Numbered from the stretch's first letter, positions 46,437 to 55,949 are shown. The stretch: 64,000 bases of DNA from Ruminococcaceae bacterium UBA5295 (GCA_002411365.1 DHSD01000027.1:46141-110140), one strand, 5' to 3'. Made by a program: numbers and translations. Notes: generated by a model not told the origin, from the letters alone.

Positions 46437-47150
46437 ATGAAAAAGGCTGTTCCGTTTTTTATGGCAGCGCTTTGTGCGGCAGTTTTATTTTCAGGGTGCT
46501 CATTTCAGCATGGTGCTTCTTCTGCGGCGCAGCTACCAGCAAATTCTTCTTCAAGCCATACCGGTTCTGTGACGCTAATTGTGAATTCCGCCCCTTCGGG
46601 TGCATCCCAAAGTTCATCTCAAGGTTCGTCTGAAAGTACGGCTTCTTCTGAAAACCTGCCTAATAAAAAAAATACCGCAGGTAGTCCCACAAATGACGTA
46701 ACACGCGAGAAAACAGTCTCCCAAGGCAGCATTGTGAAGCCTGAGAGTACAGACAGCAGTAAATTTAACAAAAAGTTTAAAGATAATCCGGTAGATAGGC
46801 ATTATGTTTCTGAGATAAACGACGCTGTTTCGAATATCGAGATTGTAAAAGTTTCTGACAAGTATGTTGGCCTGTGGGAAAAAGAAATAGCCCATGCGTG
46901 TTCGGAGCTTAAAAACAAGGCTGGAAGTTCGGCATGGAAACAAATCGAGGCTGACCAAAAAGGCTGGGAAAATGGCAAAGTTACCGCAATACAGAAAATA
47001 AGTGAAGATGCGAAGGCCTCGGGCGGCAGCATGGCGCAGGCCGAAGCGGCTTCAGGCGTAATGGATTATTACCGTGACCGTGCCGCCCAGCTTTACCGCA
47101 GGCTGTTTGATTACGACAAAAATTATTCCTATGCCTTTTCCACAAATTGA
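46437..47150 (+). CDS. Lipoprotein with LprI-like (DUF1311) domain
   Basis: The 237-residue protein has a lipoprotein signal (KKAVPFFMAALCAAVLFSGC, Cys about residue 21), a Ser/Thr-rich linker of about 75 residues and a C-terminal helical domain with YVGLWEKEIAHACSELKNKAG, IEADQKGWENGKVTAIQKIS, resembling the DUF1311/LprI lysozyme-inhibitor-like family. It lies 12 bp after gyrA with AGAGGTG before the start, so it is probably cotranscribed with gyrA. Outer-surface lipoprotein; ligand unknown. Confidence 0.75.
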   Translation: MKKAVPFFMAALCAAVLFSGCSFQHGASSAAQLPANSSSSHTGSVTLIVNSAPSGASQSSSQGSSESTASSENLPNKKNTAGSPTNDVTREKTVSQGSIVKPESTDSSKFNKKFKDNPVDRHYVSEINDAVSNIEIVKVSDKYVGLWEKEIAHACSELKNKAGSSAWKQIEADQKGWENGKVTAIQKISEDAKASGGSMAQAEAASGVMDYYRDRAAQLYRRLFDYDKNYSYAFSTN

Positions 47151-47351
47151 TGAAGGCGGCACCACGCAGAAAGCAAGAAAGTTTTCAACGTAATAGCCTG
47201 TTATGGTTGAAAGAAAAGCCAATATTGACGTTTTTAAAGTAATACTCTGTCCACCACGGATTTTTAATGTTAGATAATCCGTTAAGTATAGATATATGTT
47301 GCACGGCTTTAACAGTGCAGCGGTAGATTTCCGTTATAAGGAGCCTGTTTT

Positions 47352-47897
47352 ATGAAACTTACAGAAAAAACGTTGGAGCAGAATTATATTTACCGCGGTA
47401 AAATCCTCGATTTTCATGTCGACAAAGTCCAGATAGAAGACGGCCGCACCGTTACGCGCGAATGTATCGACCACAAAGGCGGTGTATGCATTGCCGCGCT
47501 GACAAAGGATAACGAGCTTTATTTTGTTCGCCAGTACCGCTATCCGTACCACAAAGTAGTGCTCGAGCTTCCTGCCGGAAAATTAGAGAGCGGCGAAGAT
47601 CCGCTTGAGGCCGGAAAGCGTGAGCTGCGCGAAGAAACAGGCGTGGAAGGAAAAGACTATATCGGCCTCGGCGAGCTTTACCCCTCGACCGGATATACGA
47701 ATGAAATACTGTACATGTACGCCTGCCATACGGAATCGCGCGGTGAAAAAGACCTTGATGACGGTGAATTCCTTGAGGCGGAAAAGATACCTCTTGCAAA
47801 GGCGGTAGAGATGGTAATGTCAGGCGAAATTGCAGACGCGAAAACACAGGTGCTTGTGCTTAAAACGGCACGGCTTGTGGAGAGCCATAAACTTTGA
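47352..47897 (+). CDS. nudF: ADP-ribose pyrophosphatase (Nudix)
   Basis: The 181-residue protein is an ADP-ribose pyrophosphatase of the NudF type: IYRGKILDFHVDKVQIEDGR at the start, LYFVRQYRYPYHKVVLELPAGKLESGEDP and the full Nudix box GKLESGEDPLEAGKRELREETGV. It hydrolyses ADP-ribose to AMP and ribose 5-phosphate. ATAAGGAGCC precedes the ATG. In contrast with the Nudix protein at 13.4 kb, all catalytic residues are present. Confidence 0.92.
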   Translation: MKLTEKTLEQNYIYRGKILDFHVDKVQIEDGRTVTRECIDHKGGVCIAALTKDNELYFVRQYRYPYHKVVLELPAGKLESGEDPLEAGKRELREETGVEGKDYIGLGELYPSTGYTNEILYMYACHTESRGEKDLDDGEFLEAEKIPLAKAVEMVMSGEIADAKTQVLVLKTARLVESHKL

Positions 47898-47920
47898 GCT
47901 TTGGAACAGCTTTGTAAAAT

Positions 47921-47955
47921 AAGGGAGTGCGATGCTATGCAGCGCACTCCCTTAC
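47921..47955. terminator. Bidirectional terminator between nudF and DUF1015
   Basis: TAAGGGAGTGCG and CGCACTCCCTTA form a 12-bp perfect stem with an 11-base loop between convergent genes. Confidence 0.8.
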
Positions 47956-47981
47956 GGATATTCCTACGGTTTTGTAGACGG

Positions 47982-49253
47982 TTAATCTGAAAGCTGGTTC
48001 ATAACGAGGCCTGTTATGAGCTTTGGGTAAAAATAAGTGGATTTCTGCGGCATCTTTTCTCCAGCTGAGGCGACGTCGCGGATTTCAGCCACGCGAGTAG
48101 GGTTGAGTATGAACGCGCACTGGCTGTCACCGTTCTGCACGGATTCAATGGCTTCACGGAACGAGCGCGTGTAAGAGAGGTTTACCTGCTCTGCCATGTT
48201 CTTTTTATCTATGCCAAGATGTTTCTCAAGTATGAGGCTGTGAAGTATGGTGACGTCGAGCCCGCGGTAGGCAGTGCTTTTTTCCGGCAGTACCTTTTCC
48301 ATAATGCCCATATCTTTCAGCACAAGAAGTGCCCAGCCGCTTCCGCCGCCGTAAAATGCGAAAGCTTTTTTGCCCTGATGGTAAAGCCTGCTAAGCATCG
48401 GCTCTATTTCGGCTATGTTCTTTTCAGGCGTGACGTCGAACTCATTGCGGCATCCATTTAGAAGGTGCCCGGTGCTGAAACCTTCCAGCCCGCGCACGAG
48501 CCTGTGCGTCGGGAACACCACAAGGCCATCGTGCTCCATATTGACAAGCATCATCATTAAGTAGTCTTCACTGCCGTCGGCCGTTCCCTGCTCACGGCGC
48601 CAGTTGCGGTAATTGAGGGCTGTTTCATAGCGGTGGTGGCCGTCTGCAATATAAAGTTTTCTGTTTTTAAAGTCGCCACATATTGCTTTTATCACTTCCC
48701 TGTCGTTTACAAGCCACATACGGTGGGTGACTTTGCCGTCTGAGAACTCACAGCGCGGCCTGCCGGAAGAAAGCGCATCAAGCCTGGCACCGGTCACATT
48801 TGCTTCGTCCATATAAAGCGAATATACCTGGCTGAAATTGCAGCCGGTGGCTTTCATGAGGTTGAAGCGGTCTTCCTTTGCTTTTGAAAGCGTCTCCTCA
48901 TGCGGGAGGATTATACCCTTTGAAAACTCCTCGAGCTTCACAAGGCAGATAAAGCCCTTAATTTTTTTCTTCTGGCCGCCGGCTTTAAATTCTTCTTCAT
49001 AGATATAAAAGCCGGGGTCTGTGTCGCGGCGCAGGATGCCGTTTTTGAGCCACGACTGCAGGGTTTCGCCCGCTTCCTCATATGGATTGCCGCCTTTTGG
49101 GAGCTCGAGCCGCACAACGTTGTATGGGTTTTCGTCAAGGTATGCGTGGCGCTGTTCCTCGCTTATGATGTCGTATGGAGGGCATGTAAGTTCCGCTATA
49201 TTCCCCGCTTCGGCGGTGTAGCGCAGGGCGCGGAACGGTTTTATTTCGGCCAT
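47982..49253 (-). CDS. DUF1015 family protein
   Basis: The 423-residue protein is a full-length DUF1015 member: MAEIKPFRALRYTAEAGNIAELTCPPYDIISEEQRHAYLDENPYNVVRLELPKG at the start, KLYIADGHHRYETALNYRNWRREQ in the middle and QCAFILNPTRVAEIRDVASAGEKMPQKSTYFYPKLITGLV at the end. The function is unknown; the family is sometimes annotated as a SpoOJ/ParA/ParB/repB-like protein or linked to amino-acid metabolism, without firm evidence. The ATG at 49253 gives the standard start. Single gene. Confidence 0.9.
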   Translation of the reverse strand: MAEIKPFRALRYTAEAGNIAELTCPPYDIISEEQRHAYLDENPYNVVRLELPKGGNPYEEAGETLQSWLKNGILRRDTDPGFYIYEEEFKAGGQKKKIKGFICLVKLEEFSKGIILPHEETLSKAKEDRFNLMKATGCNFSQVYSLYMDEANVTGARLDALSSGRPRCEFSDGKVTHRMWLVNDREVIKAICGDFKNRKLYIADGHHRYETALNYRNWRREQGTADGSEDYLMMMLVNMEHDGLVVFPTHRLVRGLEGFSTGHLLNGCRNEFDVTPEKNIAEIEPMLSRLYHQGKKAFAFYGGGSGWALLVLKDMGIMEKVLPEKSTAYRGLDVTILHSLILEKHLGIDKKNMAEQVNLSYTRSFREAIESVQNGDSQCAFILNPTRVAEIRDVASAGEKMPQKSTYFYPKLITGLVMNQLSD

Positions 49254-49523
49254 GTTATTTTCACCGTTTCTCCGCACGCTTTTTAAGCAGCAGGCCCCGT
49301 GCGGCAGACCTGCCCGCAGTGTGCATATAGCCGCGTTTCAGCGGTTCACTGTGCTGAAACTATTATAACGGCAGCCGGAAAAAGTGTCAAATGCAGGCAT
49401 TTTTATAATACTGTGTCATTTTCACTGATAAATATAACTAACAGTTCAAGAAATGTTTACATTTCGACCATTCAAAATTGTTAAAATAGAAAGTAACGCA
49501 AGTTATACAGGAGGGATGAATCC

Positions 49524-50510
49524 ATGATTGAGGTGAAAGACCTCTCGAAGCACTACGGGGAAAACATGGCGCTGAGCCATGTAAGTTTTTCCGCCGGCGA
49601 AAATACAGTAATCGGTTTTCTCGGGCCTAACGGTGCTGGGAAATCAACAACCATGAACATCATAACAGGTTATATTTCAGCAAGTGAGGGCTCTGTGGAA
49701 ATTGGTGGCCACAATACGCTGGACGAGCCAAATGAAGCTAAAAAGTTGATTGGCTACCTTCCGGAGATGCCTCCGCTCTATACGGACATGACTGTAGAAG
49801 AATATCTCAATTTTGTTTACGAGCTTAAGAAAGTAACCCTTCCCCGAAAAAAGCACCTGAAGGAGATATGTGCGCTGACGCGCATTACCAATGTTTCTGG
49901 CCGCCTTATCGCCAATCTTTCGAAAGGCTACAGGCAGCGTGTAGGCATTGCCCAGGCGCTTATTGGGAACCCTCCTGTCCTTATCCTCGATGAGCCGACG
50001 GTCGGCCTTGATCCTAAGCAGATAATAGATGTTCGCAACCTCATTAAAGGCCTCGGCAAAAACCACACTGTCATACTCAGTTCACACATTCTTCCGGAAG
50101 TGCAAGCCGTAGCAGACCGCATAATAATCATAAACAAAGGCAGTCTTGTTGCCAACGGCACGCCTTATGAACTTGAGCACGGCGAGCACAAAGGCGAGCA
50201 GAAAACTGTCGTCCGCCTTGAAGGCAACCCGGACGAAGTCGGAAAAACACTGAGGGACATTCAGGGCGTGCTGTCAGTAAGCAATTACGGGCAGAAAGAA
50301 CCCGGCGTCTATGAGTATGAGATAGACAGCCGCACCGGTGCTGACCCGCGCCGCTCGGTGTTTGGCATAGCTTCGAAGCGCGGCTGGCCGATACTTTCCA
50401 TGTCGAACAATGAATTTTCACTTGAAGACGTGTTCCTGCGCCTGACAGGCTCTACCTATATCAGCGATAATGCTGATGCAAGTTATGTAAAGGACGGTGC
50501 AAGAAAGTGA
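49524..50510 (+). CDS. ABC transporter ATP-binding protein (GldA type)
   Basis: The 328-residue protein is the ATPase of an ABC-2 exporter: Walker A GPNGAGKSTTMNIITG, signature LSKGYRQRVGIAQAL, Walker B VLILDEPTVGLDPKQI, and a C-terminal extension of about 100 residues typical of GldA/NatA-type subunits. GGAGGG precedes the ATG. It is the first gene of a four-gene operon with a permease (4-bp overlap), a GldG-like protein and a DUF4340 protein. Substrate unknown. Confidence 0.92.
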   Translation: MIEVKDLSKHYGENMALSHVSFSAGENTVIGFLGPNGAGKSTTMNIITGYISASEGSVEIGGHNTLDEPNEAKKLIGYLPEMPPLYTDMTVEEYLNFVYELKKVTLPRKKHLKEICALTRITNVSGRLIANLSKGYRQRVGIAQALIGNPPVLILDEPTVGLDPKQIIDVRNLIKGLGKNHTVILSSHILPEVQAVADRIIIINKGSLVANGTPYELEHGEHKGEQKTVVRLEGNPDEVGKTLRDIQGVLSVSNYGQKEPGVYEYEIDSRTGADPRRSVFGIASKRGWPILSMSNNEFSLEDVFLRLTGSTYISDNADASYVKDGARK

Positions 50511-51211
50511 GCGCTATTGCAAAGAAGGAACTGAGGGAGTATTTCTTCTCACCGATTGGATATGTTATCCTTGGCGTCATGCTCCTGCTTTTCGGATTTT
50601 TTTACTCACAGGTGCTTTTTTCGCAAACGACTGATCTTATCCCATATATATACAATATGCTACTGAGCTGGATAATGGTGATCCTTATACCGCTTATCAC
50701 CATGCGCACTTTCAGCGAGGAGATACGCACGAAAAGTGACCAGGGGCTTCTTACTGCTCCGGTCGGCGTATTCTCCATTGTGTTCGGCAAATTTCTCGCC
50801 GCTTTTCTGATGTTTGCAATTTCACTCACGGCGACGCTTATCCCGGCTGTTATAATCACGTTTTTCTCTTCGCCGGACTGGCCGAGAATTTTATGCACTT
50901 ATATCGGCGTGTTGCTCTGCGGCATAGCCTTGATTGCAATAGGTGTTTTTATCTCCTCACTCACGCAGAGCCAAATAGTTGCTGCAATAGCGACGTTTGG
51001 GATCTCAATGCTGCTTATGCTGATTGGAAACCTCGGGAACAACGTTTCCGCTTCGCTGCAGAATGTGCTCAACTGGATATCGTTCCAGTCGCGTTTTCAG
51101 CCTTTTTCTAACGGCATACTGAATATTGGCAGTTTAGTGTATTTTGTGAGTGTCGCTGCAGTGTTTCTCTTTCTGACGGCCCGCAAACTCGAGAGCAGAA
51201 GATGGAACTAA
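50507..51211 (+). CDS. ABC-2 type permease (GldF type)
   Basis: The 234-residue membrane protein has six hydrophobic segments (about 16-35, 50-70, 95-120, 130-150, 160-180, 205-225). KKELREYFFSPIGYVILG at the start and RTFSEEIRTKSDQGLLTAPV after the second segment are typical of ABC-2 permeases of the GldF type. The GTG start overlaps the ATPase stop (GTGA). Confidence 0.9.
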   Translation: MSAIAKKELREYFFSPIGYVILGVMLLLFGFFYSQVLFSQTTDLIPYIYNMLLSWIMVILIPLITMRTFSEEIRTKSDQGLLTAPVGVFSIVFGKFLAAFLMFAISLTATLIPAVIITFFSSPDWPRILCTYIGVLLCGIALIAIGVFISSLTQSQIVAAIATFGISMLLMLIGNLGNNVSASLQNVLNWISFQSRFQPFSNGILNIGSLVYFVSVAAVFLFLTARKLESRRWN

Positions 51212-51225
51212 GGGGGGAAAACAGA

Positions 51226-52875
51226 ATGAATCAGGAAAAAGAACCGCAAAAGGGCAGCCAGAAGAAACAAGAAGAAACCAATGCTTTGGCTGAAAAGCAG
51301 GCAGAAAGCGAAAAAGGGCCGGAAGCAGCTGAGCCGGAAAAGAAAGCTGAAAGCTGTGCTGATGAAAAGGCAGCAAAGAAGGGGAACAAAAAAGAGAAGC
51401 CTTCTTTTTTCAAGAGCCAGAAATTCAAGCACGGCGGCGCAGCTGCGGCTTTTACGGCCGGATTTCTTGCCATTATTATACTCGTCAATGTGATTGTCGG
51501 CATTCTGAGTGATAAGTACCCGTCCATCAATCTTGATGTGACAAAGGCCGGCACAAACACACTCTCGGCAGAAACGGCAAAAACAGTTGACAGCGATAAA
51601 CTGGAGACGACAATTACCATATGCGCCACAAAGCAGGCTTGCCAGAGCAATTCGGTGACGAGCGATGGTGCCGACTATTCTCAGGTCGACCGCCTTATTT
51701 CGAAAGCCGCGGAGCGCAACCACAACATAACGGTTAAGTATGTAGACCTTGACAAAGACCCGGTGTTCGCCAAGAATTATCAGAGCGACAATATCACTGC
51801 CGGTGATGTTATAGTGGAAACTAAGAAGCGCCACCGCGTGCTTGCCGAAAGCGACCTCTTCACATCGCAGGCAAGCAGCAACTACGGCAGCCAGACTTAT
51901 TACTCTAATGTTGGCTCCGCGCTTGCTTCGGCTATTAATGCTGTAACAGCCGATACAATGCCTATAGCGGCGTTTGACACAGGCCACAGTGAAAAAATGG
52001 AATCCACAGGCTACGAAAGGCTTCTGCAGAACAACAGTTTTGAAACTAAGGACATTAACCTCCTGACTGATAAAATCCCGGACGGCACGCAGCTCTTTGT
52101 CCTCGGTTGCCCGACGACGGATTACACCGACGGTGAGATTTCAAAAATAGATGCTTTCCTGCACAGCAAGACTGCGTCGGGCGACCGCTCGGTCATTATC
52201 GTATGCAGCCCCGGCCAGCCTACATTGGCGAAGCTTTCGGCATACATGGAAGAATGGGGCCTTGGCGTGCAGACAGACAATGTTGTTGAAGAGACGAGTT
52301 ACCAGAAATTTTTCAATAATAACCCGCTTTATATCCTTGCCGACGTGCAGGATTCCATCAACTTCGGCAATTCACATTCGGGCTACAACAACTTTACGGC
52401 CCCGTACTCATGCCCTGTCAATATCAAAGCGCGGAACGTCGGTTCTAAAATGACGTATTCGCTTATCAAGTCGAGCGATTCTTCCGCCATTTACCGCAGC
52501 AGCAAAAAAGAGAGCGACACCCAGACTGCGGCGCAGAATATTGCGGCACTGTCGCAGGAAAGCGTGCAGGCAAACAACAAACCGTGCCACGCAAACCTGA
52601 TTGTCACTGGTTCGTCGCTCATGTTCGGAAGCAATTTTGTCAACACTTCAGCATTTTCCAATGCTGCATATGATGTAGACCTTTCAAAATACGCTACGGG
52701 AACAAATAACAACTCAACACAGGTTACGACATCAAACCATCAATTATATGCAGCTGATATTACCATAAATACAAATGTAGCTAAAGTCCTGGGCTATGGA
52801 GTATTCACTGTTCTGATACCGCTTGCTGTTGCTGTTGCCGGAATTATTGTATACCGCAAGAGGAGGGCACTGTAA
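51226..52875 (+). CDS. GldG-like extracytoplasmic ABC partner
   Basis: The 549-residue protein has a highly charged Lys/Glu-rich cytoplasmic start (residues 1-60), a transmembrane helix (about 67-92), a large extracytoplasmic domain of the GldG/IFT52-like kind (RLISKAAERNHNITVKYVDLDKDP, AAFDTGHSEKMESTGYERLLQNNSFE, FVLGCPTTDYTDGEISKIDAFL) and a C-terminal helix (about 522-543) ending in RKRR. The start follows AAGGGGGGAA. In Bacteroidetes GldG is part of gliding; here no gliding genes are seen, so it more likely supports an exporter. Confidence 0.85.
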   Translation: MNQEKEPQKGSQKKQEETNALAEKQAESEKGPEAAEPEKKAESCADEKAAKKGNKKEKPSFFKSQKFKHGGAAAAFTAGFLAIIILVNVIVGILSDKYPSINLDVTKAGTNTLSAETAKTVDSDKLETTITICATKQACQSNSVTSDGADYSQVDRLISKAAERNHNITVKYVDLDKDPVFAKNYQSDNITAGDVIVETKKRHRVLAESDLFTSQASSNYGSQTYYSNVGSALASAINAVTADTMPIAAFDTGHSEKMESTGYERLLQNNSFETKDINLLTDKIPDGTQLFVLGCPTTDYTDGEISKIDAFLHSKTASGDRSVIIVCSPGQPTLAKLSAYMEEWGLGVQTDNVVEETSYQKFFNNNPLYILADVQDSINFGNSHSGYNNFTAPYSCPVNIKARNVGSKMTYSLIKSSDSSAIYRSSKKESDTQTAAQNIAALSQESVQANNKPCHANLIVTGSSLMFGSNFVNTSAFSNAAYDVDLSKYATGTNNNSTQVTTSNHQLYAADITINTNVAKVLGYGVFTVLIPLAVAVAGIIVYRKRRAL

Positions 52876-52876
52876 T

Positions 52877-54346
52877 ATGAAAAGCAGCACCAGGAATATT
52901 GTGATAGTCGCAGTTGCTGCCGCGGTGCTGGGCGGCGTGGTAATTGCACTGACACATACTCCGGGAGGGAAGGGTACGGCCTCTTCGGCCGCAGGCTCCT
53001 CTTCGGCGGCGAGTATCAAGCTTATCTCAAAATCGAGCACCGACGTGACATCCATGAAAGTTACGAATAAAAAGGGAAGCTATACGCTTATCCCTGTTCC
53101 GTCAGGTAAAATAGGCGCTTCTTCCACATCGCCTTCTGCCCTGCCTTCGTCTTCGGGCTCGTCAGTTACATATACGGTGGAAGAGCTGAGCGGATGCCCT
53201 GTAGATACTGGTGAAACAGGCTCGGCTGTAAAGAACGGGTTCAGCCTTTCTGCCACAAAAAATATAGGCGCTGTAAGCAGCCTCGAAGACTATGGCCTGC
53301 AGGACCCTCAGGCAACCGTTCAGGTGACATTCCGTGACGGCTCAACCTTCAGCTATAAAATAGGTAATGCGACTGCAACGGATTCTTCGGCGCACTATAT
53401 GTGCGGCACATCGTCGAACAGTGTTTATATTGTGAGCATTGACCAGGGGCTTTTGGAAGGCGCGGACTATTTCATATCCAAAGAAATAGTCTCATCTTCT
53501 AACGCTTCTTCCAGTGATTTTACGAAAATTGCGCTTAGCGGCTCGAATTTCCCTACGCCGTTGACGCTGCAGAAAGACAAGAGCGGCACGCTTGCAATTA
53601 CGGCTCCTGATTCATATAAGGCCGACGCAACGTCACTCAATTCGCTTATGACAACCCTTTCGAGCATTACGGCTGAGTCGGTGGTTAAGGTTAAGCCTGA
53701 CGCGGCGGCGCTTAAACAGTATGGCTTAAGCAGCCCGGCCACCGTAGCCGAATACACAATAGGCAATAAGAGTTATAAGCTGATTGTAGGCGCTAAATCC
53801 GGCTCGAACTATTATGCCATGATAGACGGGGTTGATGTTGTTTACTCTGTCACTGCCGAGAACCTTTCAGGGCTCGTTTCCCAGAGTATGTTTTCTCTGC
53901 GCAGCAAGCTCGTTTTTCAGCCAGACATCGAAACAGTCAAGGGCCTGTCAATCGTTTCAGGTAATACTTCTTACACTGCGAATCTGACGCGTAAGGAAAA
54001 AGCCTCGTCCTCAACACAAGACGAAAAATCATACACATATAAAGTCACAGGCAATGGCGGAAAAGCTCTGAATTACAGCAGCAACTACACAAACCTTTAC
54101 CAGAAACTGACCGGGCTTATGATATATGGTGCTTCAAGCATGAAGCCTTCCGGTTCCCCAGCAGTAACCGTGAAGTATAGCTACTTTGACAAGGCCGGAA
54201 CAGACACAGTTGAGTTTTACCTTACCAGCGAACACTATACGGCAGTGCTGAACGGAAAAGTTTTAGGCCTGTGCTCTAAGAGCGACCTCGACGCTATCAT
54301 GCAGTCTGCCTCTGGCTTTGAAAACGGCAAAACAGTATCGGCTTAG
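52877..54346 (+). CDS. DUF4340 domain protein
   Basis: The 489-residue protein has an N-terminal membrane anchor (about residues 8-27), a Ser/Ala/Gly-rich linker and extracytoplasmic repeats with the DUF4340 pattern: YTLIPVPSGK, LEDYGLQDPQATVQVTFRDGSTFSYKIGN, YISKEI-like segments, and a second LKQYGLSSPATVAEYTIGNKSYKLIVG. AGGAGGGC precedes the ATG, one base after the GldG stop. DUF4340 genes usually follow GldG-like genes, so the two probably form one surface complex with the ABC exporter. Confidence 0.88.
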   Translation: MKSSTRNIVIVAVAAAVLGGVVIALTHTPGGKGTASSAAGSSSAASIKLISKSSTDVTSMKVTNKKGSYTLIPVPSGKIGASSTSPSALPSSSGSSVTYTVEELSGCPVDTGETGSAVKNGFSLSATKNIGAVSSLEDYGLQDPQATVQVTFRDGSTFSYKIGNATATDSSAHYMCGTSSNSVYIVSIDQGLLEGADYFISKEIVSSSNASSSDFTKIALSGSNFPTPLTLQKDKSGTLAITAPDSYKADATSLNSLMTTLSSITAESVVKVKPDAAALKQYGLSSPATVAEYTIGNKSYKLIVGAKSGSNYYAMIDGVDVVYSVTAENLSGLVSQSMFSLRSKLVFQPDIETVKGLSIVSGNTSYTANLTRKEKASSSTQDEKSYTYKVTGNGGKALNYSSNYTNLYQKLTGLMIYGASSMKPSGSPAVTVKYSYFDKAGTDTVEFYLTSEHYTAVLNGKVLGLCSKSDLDAIMQSASGFENGKTVSA

Positions 54347-54389
54347 CATACCTGCTTAATGACCGGGCTGCCGGAAACGCGCAGTATAA

Positions 54390-54428
54390 AAAAGGCAGCT
54401 TTGCAGCATTGCTGCAGGGCTGCCTTTT
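54390..54428 (+). terminator. Terminator of the ABC/GldG/DUF4340 operon
   Basis: AAAAGGCAGC/GCTGCCTTTT stem with an inner TGCAGCA/TGCTGCA pairing and a T tail. Confidence 0.85.
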
Positions 54429-54449
54429 GTTGCTTACTTTGACAATTTG

Positions 54450-54478
54450 TTGACATGGCGTTAAAAATGCGCTATACT
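54450..54478 (+). promoter_or_regulatory. Sigma-A promoter of the DUF6323-DUF6179 pair
   Basis: TTGACA (54450-54455), 17-base spacer, TATACT (54473-54478). It rules out an upstream start in the open frame at 54455. Confidence 0.88.
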
Positions 54479-54574
54479 AAAGAAAGAGTGCAAAATAAAT
54501 TACAAACTTTTCCTTATATAATTTATCATATTTTGCAGCGAATGTCAAGCCTCTTGCTGAAAGAAGGATGTCTT

Positions 54575-55114
54575 TTGGAAGAAACGCTTTCAAAATTTCT
54601 CAGCAGCAGTTATCCAATAGAAAAAGAACGTGACGACCTGCTTAAGATAAATGAAGAGACTGCACAGTACGGTTTGGCACTGAAACCGCAGGAAGCGTTT
54701 GAACTCGCGCAGACGCACCGTGCAGTGCTGGAAAACTGCTGCCGTGTTGAGATTGGCTTTGACACGGTGCAGAAAATCATACGCGCTTTCAGCCCTTCAA
54801 AATACCTGTATAAGAAAAATTATGCCGATGTTATAAATGAGGCGGTCGAAGCTTTCTATGAACTGAAAGATGAATCGGATGACAGGATTTCCGATGACGA
54901 CCTTATTTCCCGTCTTGCGGATGCGTTCGAAAGGTATGGAGGGGATATGAAAGGCGTAATACAGAGCCGTAAGCTTATGCGCCTGCTTAAAGCGAAACGC
55001 TTTGGCCGGGACTACGACGTGGAAAGCATAAAACCAAAGAAAAAAGATACGGCGGACGACAGCGGCAAAAACGACGAAGATGACAATGCCGGCGAGGAGG
55101 AGCAGGATGAATGA
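54575..55114 (+). CDS. DUF6323-type protein
   Basis: The 179-residue soluble protein has LLKINEETAQYGLALKPQEAFELAQTHRAVLENCCRVEIGFDTVQKIIRAFSPSKYLYKKNYADVINEAVEAFYELKDESDDRISDDDLI, split here as separate motifs YGLALKPQEA, VEIGFDTVQKII and ISDDDLISRLADAF, which fits the DUF6323 pattern as I recall it. Function unknown. I prefer the TTG at 54575 with GAAGGATG before it; the ATG at 54542 has no clear site. An acidic C-terminal tail (DDSGKNDEDDNAGEEEQ) follows. It overlaps the next gene by 8 bp. Confidence 0.7.
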   Translation: MEETLSKFLSSSYPIEKERDDLLKINEETAQYGLALKPQEAFELAQTHRAVLENCCRVEIGFDTVQKIIRAFSPSKYLYKKNYADVINEAVEAFYELKDESDDRISDDDLISRLADAFERYGGDMKGVIQSRKLMRLLKAKRFGRDYDVESIKPKKKDTADDSGKNDEDDNAGEEEQDE

Positions 55115-55784
55115 AAAACTTGCATTTTCCGCCCTTACTGAAGAAGAGCGGAAAGGGCTGCGCTCCGACCTGCTGTGGGAGCTCAGGCGTCTTATCATAA
55201 AGTATAACAATGGCTCCGGAAGCTCCATACGAAATGAACGCGCGGAAAATATTTTTAAGTCCATGATATACTGCATTTCCGCATATCTGCGGAGCATACC
55301 GGTGCCCGAAGAAAAAGTGAGAAACACTCAGGGAGGGGAACTTTTCCGCACGTCGCTTGCATTCGTAAAAAAGAAGGTACATAATGCGGAAAAGCTTTAC
55401 GGCCAGATCCTCGATACGAGGGTTGACACCGACCTGCGCGTTTATAATGAGACGCTTGACGAGGGGCTGCCGGCTTTTTTCCAGCTGTATAATCCTGAGT
55501 TCGACGCGCAGGACACGCCGGCCATCATCGACTATCCCATCCATCACCAGCGGACTGACCTCAGCGGAATAGAATTTATACTTGAATATCTGGAAGAGCT
55601 GAAAAAAGAAAACGTTTTCTGCACACGTTACCGCAAAAACCAGATACGGGCGGTTCTGTTCCTCTATGGCAGAAGATACCATATGTGCTATCAGGAGCTT
55701 ATAGTAAATATCCCTGAAACAATGGTGCGGTTTGGCCGTAAGTGCACCAGCGCAAAACAGGAAATCAAAGTAAAGGCAAAGTAA
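55107..55784 (+). CDS. DUF6179-type protein
   Basis: The 225-residue protein shows ENIFKSMIYCISAYLRS, YNETLDEGLPAFFQLYNPEFDAQDTPAIIDYPIHH, GIEFILEYLEELKKENVFC and YQELIVNIPETMV, which I recognise as the DUF6179 pattern, although full-length members are longer; this one may be a short form. No signal peptide or membrane segment. GGAGGAGCAGG precedes the ATG inside the end of the DUF6323-type gene, so the two are translationally coupled. Function unknown. Confidence 0.7.
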   Translation: MNEKLAFSALTEEERKGLRSDLLWELRRLIIKYNNGSGSSIRNERAENIFKSMIYCISAYLRSIPVPEEKVRNTQGGELFRTSLAFVKKKVHNAEKLYGQILDTRVDTDLRVYNETLDEGLPAFFQLYNPEFDAQDTPAIIDYPIHHQRTDLSGIEFILEYLEELKKENVFCTRYRKNQIRAVLFLYGRRYHMCYQELIVNIPETMVRFGRKCTSAKQEIKVKAK

Positions 55785-55887
55785 AAAATATTAATAATAA
55801 TTATCAATATTATATTAGCTTTTCCGCTCCTGGTGCCATAATAAAGCCGCAACGACATTGCGCCGCATTGCGGAAATTAAGGAAACG

Positions 55888-55920
55888 CAATAAAATCCCC
55901 TGCCGCAGGGGATTTTATTG
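55888..55920. terminator. Bidirectional terminator
   Basis: CAATAAAATCCCCTG/CAGGGGATTTTATTG 15-bp perfect stem with a 3-base loop between DUF6179 and the convergent thiT. Confidence 0.92.
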
Positions 55921-55949
55921 TTTTGCCTTATATATGTTTACGCGAAAAT

